Shown: positions 1 to 6,327, numbered from the stretch's first letter. The stretch is 8,090 nt of DNA from Dehalococcoidales bacterium (GCA_030640485.1 DAOWJG010000147.1:1-8090); one strand, 5' to 3'. Numbers and translations are program-made. Notes: generated from the letters alone by a model not told the origin.

Positions 1-1265
1 AACCAGCGCCGGCACCAGCGCCGGCACCAGCACCAGCACCGGCACCAGCGCCAGCGCCGGCACCAGCGCCGGCACCAGCACCAGCACCAGCACCAACACC
101 ACAAATACCATTAAGTCCATCAGGAACGCCAATATATTCAGAAAGGCTGGCGAACCTTAATCCATTTGGGGAGGATTTTGCCGTAAAGGCTGATGGCACC
201 CCATATGTGTTTGCTACCTCCTACCTCTTTGTATCTGTCGACCCTATGGCTAAGTATGTGAATAACATGCACAGCTTGATTGACAGGGCTGGTGGTGAAT
301 GGTTTACCTTCGACCCCGCCTATGATGCTGCGAAGCAGATAGCCTGGGTTGAGGACACAATTGCGGTAAGAAAGCCAGACGCCATCTTGATGCAGCCAAT
401 TAACGAAGCCCTGCTGGCACCCTCGGTGGACAAGGCGGCGGCGGCTGGTATTCCTACCTTCTCCTGGGACTTTGACACCTTTAGCGACAATACGGTTTCC
501 ACTATCTGGGACCACTTCCGGGGAGACTTTGGGTCAAATTTGCTGGGAGAGTATTTTATTGAGCTTGCTGAGAAGAACAACGAGCAGATTAATGTCTTTG
601 AGATCTGGGGCGATATGTCAGTGGACTCATCCCATGCCCGTCACGAAGGATTTCACAGCGCTGTTGATGGTCATCCCCTTATTACCGTGATGGAGTCTGG
701 TGACCTAGGCTGGACTAGCGTGGAGCTCGCTTCCAGCTACGTTATGGACGCCTTCACCGCCCATCCGGAACTTAATGGAACCTATCAGCACGGTGGTGGG
801 AATGCTGGCTCTATCGAAGGGCTCAGGGCAATCGACCGTCTCCTGCCACTCGGCGACCCGGACCATGTCTATATCTCAACCAACGATTCCGATACCTCTG
901 GAGTAATAGAGATGGACAAGGGCTTCGTTGATGCCTTCGCTAACCATGGCGGCTGGCACATCAGTGATGTCACCCCCAAGATAGCGTTTACTTATGTTGT
1001 CCTGGGACAGCCAGTACCAAGGTTTGTCAACCTGCCCATATTTGTTGTCACCCCTGAGACTCTTAATGACGTGTACTTCTTTGGGGCTCTCGCTGCCTAC
1101 CCCAGGATGCCGGAGGACCCCGACTTATGGCCGGTTTTGGATTATTCTCCCATCGGAATCGAGACTCCTACCAGCGACATGAAGGGAACCGGTTATAATC
1201 CCACCGCGGACTACAGGGATCCCACCCAGGCTATGTATGATGCGGCTATTGAAGTAATGAAATAG
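1..1265 (+). CDS. Extracytoplasmic sugar-type solute-binding protein (RbsB/Peripla_BP_4-like), 5' partial
   Basis: This is the C-terminal 420 codons of a substrate-binding protein, read in the frame starting at base 3; the reading frame is open to the window edge, so the start and any signal peptide or lipobox are outside. Segments seen: a Pro-Ala run (bases 3-92), a short Pro/Ser/Thr-rich stretch, then a type 1 periplasmic-binding fold. Family-like elements include PDAILMQPINEA followed by AAAAGIPTFSWDFD (the first-lobe 'sites I can use / vPvv-D' strand), HARHEGFHSA (the usual R..GF helix start), GTYQHGGGNAGSIEGLRAI in the second lobe, and a late Y-V-V-L-G-Q-P-V-P segment like the 'l.G..vp' of RbsB relatives. 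Such proteins deliver ligands, usually sugars, to ABC permeases from outside the membrane. The ligand cannot be told from sequence. The Pro-Ala run would act as a spacer between a membrane anchor and the binding domain. GTG at 207 is only an internal codon, not the start. Confidence 0.85.
   Translation, partial: PAPAPAPAPAPAPAPAPAPAPAPAPAPAPAPTPQIPLSPSGTPIYSERLANLNPFGEDFAVKADGTPYVFATSYLFVSVDPMAKYVNNMHSLIDRAGGEWFTFDPAYDAAKQIAWVEDTIAVRKPDAILMQPINEALLAPSVDKAAAAGIPTFSWDFDTFSDNTVSTIWDHFRGDFGSNLLGEYFIELAEKNNEQINVFEIWGDMSVDSSHARHEGFHSAVDGHPLITVMESGDLGWTSVELASSYVMDAFTAHPELNGTYQHGGGNAGSIEGLRAIDRLLPLGDPDHVYISTNDSDTSGVIEMDKGFVDAFANHGGWHISDVTPKIAFTYVVLGQPVPRFVNLPIFVVTPETLNDVYFFGALAAYPRMPEDPDLWPVLDYSPIGIETPTSDMKGTGYNPTADYRDPTQAMYDAAIEVMK
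3..92 (+). repeat. Tandem (Pro-Ala)15 coding repeat
   Basis: Fifteen consecutive Pro-Ala codon pairs, using CCA/CCG and GCA/GCG in alternation. At DNA level a 36-nt unit (3-38) recurs exactly at 51-86, an offset of 48 nt. The codon before base 3 ends in 'aa', so it cannot be Ala; the run therefore starts at base 3 or is interrupted there. It ends with Pro-Thr-Pro-Gln. It encodes a stiff, extended linker before the solute-binding domain, and its repetitive DNA makes length variation by slippage likely. Confidence 0.95.
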
Positions 1266-1324
1266 TCGTAAGCTACGGTTTTACTGACTCCCTAACAGGG
1301 CTAGGTCAGGATAAACACTGGCTG

Positions 1325-1376
1325 GGGCTACCGAGAGCTGGCTGTAAAGAGGTTGGCTCTTGGTAGCCCTTTTGTT
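1325..1376 (+). terminator. Hairpin plus T-run: terminator or thiD leader attenuator
   Basis: Arm 1325-1338 (GGGCTACCGAGAGC) pairs over 14 positions with arm 1356-1369 (GCTCTTGGTAGCCC), with one G-T pair and a 17-nt loop; TTTTGTT follows at 1370-1376. This looks like an intrinsic terminator, though the T-run is short. It ends only about 21 nt before the thiD ATG at 1398 and about 8 nt before its ribosome binding site, leaving no room for a promoter between them. Either it is a leaky terminator of the binding-protein gene or a conditional attenuator read by thiD transcripts. No TPP riboswitch core is recognisable upstream. Confidence 0.55.
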
Positions 1377-1397
1377 GCTGAGAAGGGGAGGAAGGCG

Positions 1398-2213
1398 ATG
1401 AATTACGAAGGGAAGGCACTTACTATAGCCGGCTCTGATTCAGGAGGGGGCGCCGGGATACAAGCCGACCTGAAGACCTTTGCTGCCTTCAACGTTTATG
1501 GAATGTCGGCAGTTACCTCAGTAACTGCCCAGAATACTATGGGGGTTAGCGCTATTTATGACATTTCACCGGATATAGTCGGCAAGCAAATAGAGGCGGT
1601 AATGGAGGATATCGGGGTTGATGCCGCCAAAACGGGCATGCTCTTTAATAGTAGTATAATACGGGTAGTTGGCGATAAGATAGAAAAATACGGTGTCGAA
1701 AGGCTGGTAGTTGACCCGGTAATGGTGGCTAAGAGTGGCAGTCGTCTCTTAGAAGCCCAGGCTAGGGCTACCCTTATAGAGGAGCTTTTCCCGCTGGCTT
1801 ATATTGTTACCCCAAATGTATTCGAAGCCGAAATAATAAGCGGCATTAGCGTAAAGAGTGTTAAGGAGGCAGAGAAAGCGGCTATTTTGATTTATGGAAA
1901 GGGGCCAGGGAATGTTCTCGTGAAAGGCGGTCATCTTTCTACCCCTAAAGCTATCGACATTCTATTTGACGGGAGTGAGTGTTATTACTATGAGTCTGAG
2001 AGGATAGATACTGAGAATACTCACGGTACCGGATGCACACTCTCGGCGGCAATAACCGCCGGCTTAGCCAAGGGTTGGGATATCCGTCAGGCAATCGGGG
2101 TGGCTAAAGACTATGTCACTAGAGCCATTAGAGAGGCGCCGTCTGATATAGGAAAAGGACACGGAGCCTTATATCATAATCTAAAACCGGCTTCTATCAA
2201 TAGCCAGGCATAA
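1398..2213 (+). CDS. thiD: Hydroxymethylpyrimidine/phosphomethylpyrimidine kinase ThiD
   Basis: ThiD is a cytosolic ribokinase-fold enzyme that phosphorylates 4-amino-5-hydroxymethyl-2-methylpyrimidine (HMP) and then HMP-phosphate to HMP-PP, the pyrimidine half of thiamin. The 271-residue length is typical. Visible motifs: the N-terminal signature [18 protein letters not shown] (residues 11-28), DPVMVAKSG in the middle, [14 protein letters not shown], and the anion-hole motif [10 protein letters not shown] with Cys at residue 213. I take ATG 1398 as the start because GGGGAGG at 1385-1391 lies 6 nt ahead of it and the protein then begins just before the conserved strand. An in-frame TTG at 1353 lies inside the upstream hairpin and would add 15 unconserved residues. 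The next gene, tenA, follows after 60 bp and is probably co-transcribed, which fits pyrimidine salvage. There is no ThiE fusion, and no thiC or thiE is in the window, so whether synthesis or only salvage operates is unknown. Confidence 0.95.
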   Translation: MNYEGKALTIAGSDSGGGAGIQADLKTFAAFNVYGMSAVTSVTAQNTMGVSAIYDISPDIVGKQIEAVMEDIGVDAAKTGMLFNSSIIRVVGDKIEKYGVERLVVDPVMVAKSGSRLLEAQARATLIEELFPLAYIVTPNVFEAEIISGISVKSVKEAEKAAILIYGKGPGNVLVKGGHLSTPKAIDILFDGSECYYYESERIDTENTHGTGCTLSAAITAGLAKGWDIRQAIGVAKDYVTRAIREAPSDIGKGHGALYHNLKPASINSQA

Positions 2214-2273
2214 CAGTCAGCCGGGGTAGCCGATCATAAAAATGTCCCTGGTTCGTAGGCGGGGAGATTCATT

Positions 2274-2924
2274 ATGACAAAAATTTCAGCAAGACTGAGA
2301 CGCGATGCGGACGCTATATGGAAAGGAATAATTAAGCATCCATTTGTGGTGGAGCTCTATGAAGGTGTTTTGCCGATAGAGAAATTTAGGTTCTATGTGC
2401 TTCAGGATTATAACTACCTGGCGTTCAATATGAAAAATCTGGGGATACTATCCGCAAAAGCTGAGTCTGTTAGGGCAATGAGAGACATGCTTGAGATAGC
2501 GCATCTTGAAGCCACGAGTGAGTTTGAAAGTTATGAAAGGCTCCTAGGAAATCTCGGTTATACCATAGAGGATGCCTTGAGGAGTGAGCCGGCGTTAACA
2601 AACATATCTTATGGAAGTTTCCTGCTGGCTACGAGTTCACTAAAAACATTCTGGGAGGGTTTAGCGGCTGCTCTGCCATGTTTTTGGACCTATGCCGAAA
2701 TAGCCGAATTCCATAAAGATAGGCTTAATGAGAACCAGAACCGCCTTTATTCAGAGTGGGCTTCGGTATATTTGACGGAATCTTATCTGGCTCTCGTTAG
2801 TAGATTGAAGGGGCTGTTGGACGAGGCTAATAATATAGAGTATGAGAAGCTCAGGGAACCATTTCTCACCGCCAGTAAATACGAATACAGATATTGGGAT
2901 ATGGCCTATGAGATGGAGGGCTAG
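2274..2924 (+). CDS. tenA: TenA family aminopyrimidine aminohydrolase / thiaminase II
   Basis: TenA is an all-helical, heme-oxygenase-fold enzyme that hydrolyses degraded thiamin pyrimidines (such as aminomethyl-HMP) to HMP, which ThiD then phosphorylates. The 216-residue protein keeps the residues known from the Bacillus subtilis enzyme at nearly the same positions: Asp45 and Tyr48 in YVLQDYNYL, Tyr113 in ISYGSFLLA, the nucleophile Cys136 in LPCFWTYAEIA, and Glu204 in KYEYRYWDMAY. It therefore belongs to the Cys-containing, catalytically competent class. The start ATG is supported by GGGGAG at 2261-2266, 7 nt upstream. It lies 60 bp downstream of thiD with no terminator seen between them, so the two probably form an operon. 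It is not a transcription regulator despite the historic family name. Confidence is high for the family; the exact pyrimidine substrate is inferred. Confidence 0.93.
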   Translation: MTKISARLRRDADAIWKGIIKHPFVVELYEGVLPIEKFRFYVLQDYNYLAFNMKNLGILSAKAESVRAMRDMLEIAHLEATSEFESYERLLGNLGYTIEDALRSEPALTNISYGSFLLATSSLKTFWEGLAAALPCFWTYAEIAEFHKDRLNENQNRLYSEWASVYLTESYLALVSRLKGLLDEANNIEYEKLREPFLTASKYEYRYWDMAYEMEG

Positions 2925-2971
2925 CTTATCCCGCCGAAGCCGGCATAACGCTGGTGGCGTTAATTCTAGAA

Positions 2972-3001
2972 TTGGGGAAACCTCTATTATTCAAATATAA
3001 T
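2972..3001 (+). promoter_or_regulatory. Candidate sigma70 promoter ahead of tenA-like gene
   Basis: TTGGGG at 2972-2977, an 18-nt spacer, then a perfect TATAAT at 2996-3001, about 90 bp before the tenA-like start. The -35 matches only TTG. A second TATAAT lies at 3049-3054 but has no credible -35. The 167-bp gap after tenA is otherwise featureless apart from a 6-bp hairpin near 2944-2960 that has no T-run. Confidence 0.35.
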
Positions 3002-3074
3002 ATGTCGGTGGTGTTGAGTTATCTCTCGCCTTAAGAATAACCCTTAAATATAATTAGGACTAATAGAGCTCAGA

Positions 3075-3085
3075 GAGGAGGTGAT
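3075..3085 (+). promoter_or_regulatory. Near-perfect Shine-Dalgarno deciding a TTG start
   Basis: GAGGAGGTGAT matches the 3' end of 16S rRNA over about ten bases and lies roughly 10 nt (from GGAGG) before TTG 3092. ATG 3084 and GTG 3087 lie nearby but are out of frame with the long reading frame. The strong site supports the rare TTG start. Confidence 0.7.
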
Positions 3086-3091
3086 GGTGTC

Positions 3092-3736
3092 TTGGAAGCC
3101 ACAGCGTTACTAAAGGAGGTAAGGGAGCAGCTAGCCCCACTAAACGAGAAGATCTTAAATCACCCGTATCTCGCTGAGGCTGAGAAAGGCAGTCTGCATC
3201 GGGATAAGGTCAAGGCATTTGTGACCAATCAATACTATATTATCAGTTATGACATTAAGAGTCTGGCCTTGATGGTGTCCCGGGCCACGACTAGAAAAGA
3301 GGCCGACTTTTTCAAGACCGTCCTCGACGGGGACGTAGCGGGCTTGGGGCTCCTCGTAAAGCTGGGTAACTCCTTGGGGTTCTCGGTGGAACGACTGGAG
3401 AACGATAACATTATACCGGAGGCGGTAGCCTACAGCCACTACCTGGTAGCACTAGCCTCTTTCGGTTCGTCGGGAGAACAGGCTATGGCCCTGATTCTGA
3501 ACCTATCGGTGTGGGGGGCAAATTGTCGTCGGTTGTCACAGGCTCTAAGGGCACATTACGGCGTTGATGAGACCGGTTTCCTGGATATCTTTACGTCACC
3601 GATGGATGAGGCCGAGGGGGAAGCCCGGCAGGTGATGGCGGGGTATCTGCCGGTGAGCAGAGAGCCCATGAAGCGAGCCGCGAGGCTCATACAGGCCTAT
3701 GAGCTGATGTTCTGGGATGGCATCTACGGGAGATAG
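3092..3736 (+). CDS. Divergent TenA/THI-4/PqqC-like protein lacking most TenA catalytic residues
   Basis: A 214-residue helical protein with the TenA/heme-oxygenase-like fold, recognised from NHPYLAEAEKGSL (like HPFVVELYEGVL in the preceding TenA), KAFVTNQYYI (like RFYVLQDYNY), AYSHYLVALAS, and the C-terminal AYELMFWDGIYG. Hand alignment with the upstream TenA gives: catalytic Asp45 becomes Gln47, Tyr48 becomes Ile50, and the nucleophile Cys136 aligns with Ser139 (Cys145 lies six residues later but does not align); Tyr114 and Glu204 are kept. It also lacks an obvious Glu/His set for a di-iron oxygenase of this fold. A TenA hydrolase reaction is therefore unlikely; a binding, regulatory or altered catalytic role is possible but unproven. 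TTG 3092 is the start because an unusually complete anti-16S match, AGGAGGTGAT (3076-3085), sits just upstream and no ATG or GTG occurs in frame after it. The 167-bp gap from tenA allows its own promoter. Confidence 0.8.
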   Translation: MEATALLKEVREQLAPLNEKILNHPYLAEAEKGSLHRDKVKAFVTNQYYIISYDIKSLALMVSRATTRKEADFFKTVLDGDVAGLGLLVKLGNSLGFSVERLENDNIIPEAVAYSHYLVALASFGSSGEQAMALILNLSVWGANCRRLSQALRAHYGVDETGFLDIFTSPMDEAEGEARQVMAGYLPVSREPMKRAARLIQAYELMFWDGIYGR

Positions 3737-3834
3737 CCGGTGTGTATCACTTTTCGGTTAGCTGCTGGGAACACGCTTAAGTAATTTGAGACAGGCCAAA
3801 CTGAATAGACTAAACTACGGCAAGGGGGTAATAG

Positions 3835-4419
3835 ATGACAGAATACGTACCGACGCATGACGAGGCACTAGCACTTTTTAAGGAACTTAACCAGAGCGAG
3901 GGTCTCCGAAAACACGCCTATGCGGTTGAGGGGGTGATGCGTTATATGGCACGAAAGATGGGTGGAGACGAGGAGAAGTGGGGTATCGTGGGACTGGTGC
4001 ATGACCTGGACTACGGACGTTTTCCCGACCAGCACTGCCAGAAATCACGTGAGATACTGGCGGAGCGGGGTTGGCCAGAGGAATACATACGTGCCATTAT
4101 CTCTCATGGCTGGGGTATATGTAGCGATGTTGAGCCGCAGAGCAACATGGAGAAGGTGCTATACGCCATTGACGAACTAACCGGGTTTATTACTGCTGTA
4201 GCCTTAATTCGACCATCAAAAAGCCTTACTGACTTGGAGGCAAGGTCGGTGATGAAGAAATGGAAAGATAAGTCGTTTGCTGCCGGGGTGAATCGCGCGG
4301 TGATTGAAAAGGGAGCCGCGATGTTAGACACGGAATTAACAGACCTGGTTACCGACGTCATTATGGGCATGCGTCAGGTAGCCAGTCAAATAGGACTATC
4401 GGGCTGCGCGGCCCTATAG
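3835..4419 (+). CDS. HD-domain (HDIG-type) predicted metal-dependent phosphohydrolase
   Basis: A 194-residue cytosolic protein with a single HD domain. Metal-ligand residues are all visible in the expected order: His27 in GLRKHAYAVEGVM, the doublet His56-Asp57 in GLVHDLDYGRF, a further His91 in ISHGWG, and the distal Asp113 in YAIDELTGF. This matches the small stand-alone 'predicted HD superfamily hydrolase' type, usually 180-200 residues; members of the wider superfamily hydrolyse phosphate esters or nucleotides. The substrate cannot be named. ATG 3835 has AGGGGG (3823-3828) 6 nt upstream. It follows the divergent tenA-like gene by 98 bp on the same strand; a weak promoter-like pair (TTGAGA 3786, TAAACT 3811, spacer 19) lies in the gap, so operon membership is uncertain. 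A role in trimming pyrimidine phosphates for thiamin metabolism is only a guess from position. Confidence 0.88.
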   Translation: MTEYVPTHDEALALFKELNQSEGLRKHAYAVEGVMRYMARKMGGDEEKWGIVGLVHDLDYGRFPDQHCQKSREILAERGWPEEYIRAIISHGWGICSDVEPQSNMEKVLYAIDELTGFITAVALIRPSKSLTDLEARSVMKKWKDKSFAAGVNRAVIEKGAAMLDTELTDLVTDVIMGMRQVASQIGLSGCAAL

Positions 4420-4461
4420 TGTCTAGTGAATGTAAGTAAAAAGATAGTCAGGATATCAGCC

Positions 4462-4602
4462 TTAACTCTTCCCTATCCGAAACATCTTGGTGCCACATAC
4501 TGGGCACACACCCTGAGTTGCCGGCTTCCCATTCTTCATGGTTATGGCCTTGGCATCCCTCATTTCCCTTTTGGCCCGGCATTTAACACAGTACGCTTGC
4601 AT
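4462..4602 (-). CDS. Small two-CxxC zinc-ribbon protein (DUF5679-like), 46 aa
   Basis: A 46-residue protein beginning MQAYCVKCRAKREM and ending CPVCGTKMFRIGKS. Two CxxC knuckles, Cys5/Cys8 and Cys33/Cys36, bracket a basic stretch with KAITMKNGKPATQG, the pattern of a single zinc ribbon. Proteins of this size and sequence are, to my knowledge, common in Chloroflexota and are annotated only as DUF5679; function is unknown, with nucleic-acid or protein binding plausible from basic charge. The start at 4602 is chosen over an in-frame start at 4689 because GGGAGG (4611-4616) lies 8 nt ahead, homology of the family type begins here, and the longer form would overlap the stop of the upstream MmgE/PrpD gene. 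It is 80 bp downstream of that gene but has a strong promoter of its own. It converges on the HD gene, 42 bp away, with no terminator visible between. Confidence 0.85.
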   Translation of the reverse strand: MQAYCVKCRAKREMRDAKAITMKNGKPATQGVCPVCGTKMFRIGKS

Positions 4603-4628
4603 CAGGTTAACCTCCCTTTTAGTTATGA

Positions 4629-4658
4629 ACGATAAACTATTCTCCCCCCTGGTGTCAA
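4629..4658 (-). promoter_or_regulatory. Sigma70-type promoter for the zinc-ribbon gene
   Basis: On the minus strand, a consensus -35 TTGACA (4658-4653), an 18-nt spacer and -10 TATCGT (4634-4629). Initiation would fall near 4622, giving a leader of about 20 nt that just contains the ribosome binding site. This implies expression independent of the upstream MmgE/PrpD gene. Confidence 0.55.
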
Positions 4659-4682
4659 TAGCCTGATAGTCGTCACCCAAAC

Positions 4683-6065
4683 TTAGCATGTCGATAACAA
4701 ATTGACTAGATTAGGAATACTCTCCTCGGTCTCTAGTGATCTCACCCGGGATATGAGCTCCTGTCTTCTGTCTTTAGAAAACACTGGAGAGGCCAGTTCA
4801 TTAAACTTCTGTATCAGTTCCTCCCAGGAAAGAGGATTCTCCGGGTCTCCCTTGGGATGGCTAATCCTGGTAGCGAATCTCCTCCCATCTCTGGTGGTTA
4901 TCTCAACGCTGGCTGGCCACTGTCTGGGGTAGACCTCATCCAGTTCCGGGTCAGCTACGCAAGAGACACGACTCATCATCTGTTTTACCTCGGCGGACTC
5001 TAGGTTGTCTTCCGTATACTCGTTCAGGGAGGCTTTCCCATAGAGAAGAGCGAGAGCGGCACCAAAGGGCATGCTGAACTGAGCATCAACAACTGTCCGC
5101 GGATTATATTTCAGTTCCCTGGGCTCGACAATTATGGGAAAGCCGGCCTTCAATATCCCCAGCGTCACCCTCTCCACCTCCTGTGCCTTTAGCCTATGCT
5201 CACTCATAATCTTTAAGATACCATCTATTGGGCCCTGCTTGTAACGGCAGCAGGCATGGGGCTTTATGCTGACTCTCATAGCTTCAAAGGAGTCTCCAAG
5301 TCCATCCAGAAATTTACTGAGGTCAGCACCGTCAGAATAAGCGTGGAGAAAGCCAGATTTACCTTCCACAATAGTGGCTGGGCCGGTAAAGCCTCTTTTT
5401 GCCAGGAGAGCCGCGATGATGCCGTTGTGGGCTGCCCACCCTGGGTGCAATCGCTTGATCCAGGAGCCATTGGTCAGGAATTCCATCGAGCCTGCCGCCT
5501 GGCTGCCCACGATACCCAGAGCGCTGAGTGTCGGTTCTGCATCAAGGTTAAATATCTTCGATACCGCTATTGTTGCCCCAAAGGCACCGCAGGTTCCGGT
5601 GGGGTGAAAGCCTCGAGCGTAGTGACTGGCCGGATTCAAAGCACTACCCAATCGGACCATGACCTCATAACCCAATACCACGGCCTCTGTGAATCTCTCC
5701 CCATTGCACCCCTCAAACTCAGCCGCCGCCAACGCCGCCGGGAAGATGGCCACTCCGGGGTGAGCTGAGGCTTCATTACTGACATCGTCCAATTCTAGAG
5801 AGTGAGATGCCGTACCGTTGGCAAGCGCGGCATATTGAGCGGTGGCTCTCAAGCCAGTCCCGATAATTACGCCCCCTTTTGTGCCGGGGTTCATATCCCG
5901 GATAAAATTGCGCACCACTTCAGCCGACTCTGTTAGGGAACCCCGCACCGCCACACCTAGAAAGTCCAGAGCCAGGTATTTGACCCTATCAGTAATCTCG
6001 GGGGAGAGCTCTTGGTAGCTCAGACGACTGCAAAAGTTCACCATCTCTCTGGTAGCACCCGTCAT
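4683..6065 (-). CDS. MmgE/PrpD family protein (2-methylcitrate dehydratase / cis-aconitate decarboxylase superfamily)
   Basis: A 460-residue cytosolic protein of normal family length. Members dehydrate, decarboxylate or epimerise polycarboxylates (2-methylcitrate, cis-aconitate, iminodisuccinate). Conserved blocks seen: SHSLELDDVSNEASAHPG (Asp93, Asp94, His102), GYEVMVRLG, RGFHPTGTCGAFGA (His154), WIKRLHPGWAAHNG (Lys204, His207), and SIKPHACCRY (Lys268, His270). These correspond to the Asp/His/Lys active-site set described for cis-aconitate decarboxylase and relatives, so the enzyme looks intact. The C-terminal third is the mixed alpha/beta lid domain (IKPHACCRY through REL-KYNPRT-VDAQFSMPF). 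ATG 6065 has AAGGAGG (6071-6077) 5 nt upstream. There is no prpB, prpC or acn nearby, so calling it PrpD would be unsafe; substrate is open. It has its own promoter and is followed by a small zinc-ribbon gene. Confidence 0.93.
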   Translation of the reverse strand: MTGATREMVNFCSRLSYQELSPEITDRVKYLALDFLGVAVRGSLTESAEVVRNFIRDMNPGTKGGVIIGTGLRATAQYAALANGTASHSLELDDVSNEASAHPGVAIFPAALAAAEFEGCNGERFTEAVVLGYEVMVRLGSALNPASHYARGFHPTGTCGAFGATIAVSKIFNLDAEPTLSALGIVGSQAAGSMEFLTNGSWIKRLHPGWAAHNGIIAALLAKRGFTGPATIVEGKSGFLHAYSDGADLSKFLDGLGDSFEAMRVSIKPHACCRYKQGPIDGILKIMSEHRLKAQEVERVTLGILKAGFPIIVEPRELKYNPRTVVDAQFSMPFGAALALLYGKASLNEYTEDNLESAEVKQMMSRVSCVADPELDEVYPRQWPASVEITTRDGRRFATRISHPKGDPENPLSWEELIQKFNELASPVFSKDRRQELISRVRSLETEESIPNLVNLLSTC

Positions 6066-6146
6066 GCCTGCCTCCTTGATTTATTTCGGTTTGTTCGTTA
6101 GGTCGTTCACTAGAACCTGGCGCCACTGACACTTTCATCTTCTACT

Positions 6147-6175
6147 ATTCTACCCAACTACCTGTCTCCTTTCAA
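6147..6175 (-). promoter_or_regulatory. Sigma70-type promoter for the MmgE/PrpD gene
   Basis: On the minus strand, TTGAAA (6175-6170), a 17-nt spacer and TAGAAT (6152-6147). Initiation near 6140 would give a leader of about 75 nt ending in AAGGAGG and ATG 6065. The -10 hexamer is identical to that of the aldolase promoter at 8016-8021, which supports both. Confidence 0.65.
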
Positions 6176-6190
6176 ATCTACAATAAAATA

Positions 6191-6205
6191 AGTGAGCTTA
6201 TCACT
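6191..6205. promoter_or_regulatory. Inverted repeat, candidate operator in divergent intergenic region
   Basis: AGTGA, 5 nt, TCACT: a perfect 5-bp inverted repeat, extended imperfectly by flanking ATA/TAT. It ends 16 bp upstream of the -35 of the MmgE/PrpD promoter, where an activator or a repressor of the divergent gene could bind. No regulator gene is in the window. Palindromes this short occur by chance. Confidence 0.25.
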
Positions 6206-6327
6206 ATCTAGGTTTTGGAGTTGTTTCCTTGGACACCCTTTTAATAGCTGCTTGCTTCCTGATATGCTACTCTAGCTGTGGTTTTTGGATAGTTCACTGC
6301 CTAAGAAGACGGGAGAGGACTTTTGAA

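Noticed and set aside
3..92. CRISPR-like or non-coding satellite repeat
   Set aside because: The period is a codon pair in frame with the solute-binding protein and has no spacers; it is a coding Pro-Ala linker.
138..580. Minus-strand open frames of 125 and 86 codons
   Set aside because: Both are antisense to the solute-binding protein coding sequence, whose protein is clearly family-like.
1353..1397. Upstream TTG start for thiD adding 15 residues
   Set aside because: The codons overlap the 3' arm of the hairpin and the ribosome binding site for ATG 1398; the added residues are not part of the ThiD fold.
1266..1397. TPP (THI-box) riboswitch ahead of thiD
   Set aside because: The conserved CUGAGA and ACCUGAUCUGG-type elements are not present; only the terminator-like stem is.
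4603..4689. Longer N-terminus (29 residues) for the zinc-ribbon protein
   Set aside because: It would overlap the end of the MmgE/PrpD gene and contain the promoter and ribosome binding site of the short form.
5256..5768. 170-codon plus-strand open frame
   Set aside because: It lies wholly antisense to the well-conserved MmgE/PrpD gene, is rich in Arg/Ser/Cys typical of shadow frames, and has no recognisable domain.
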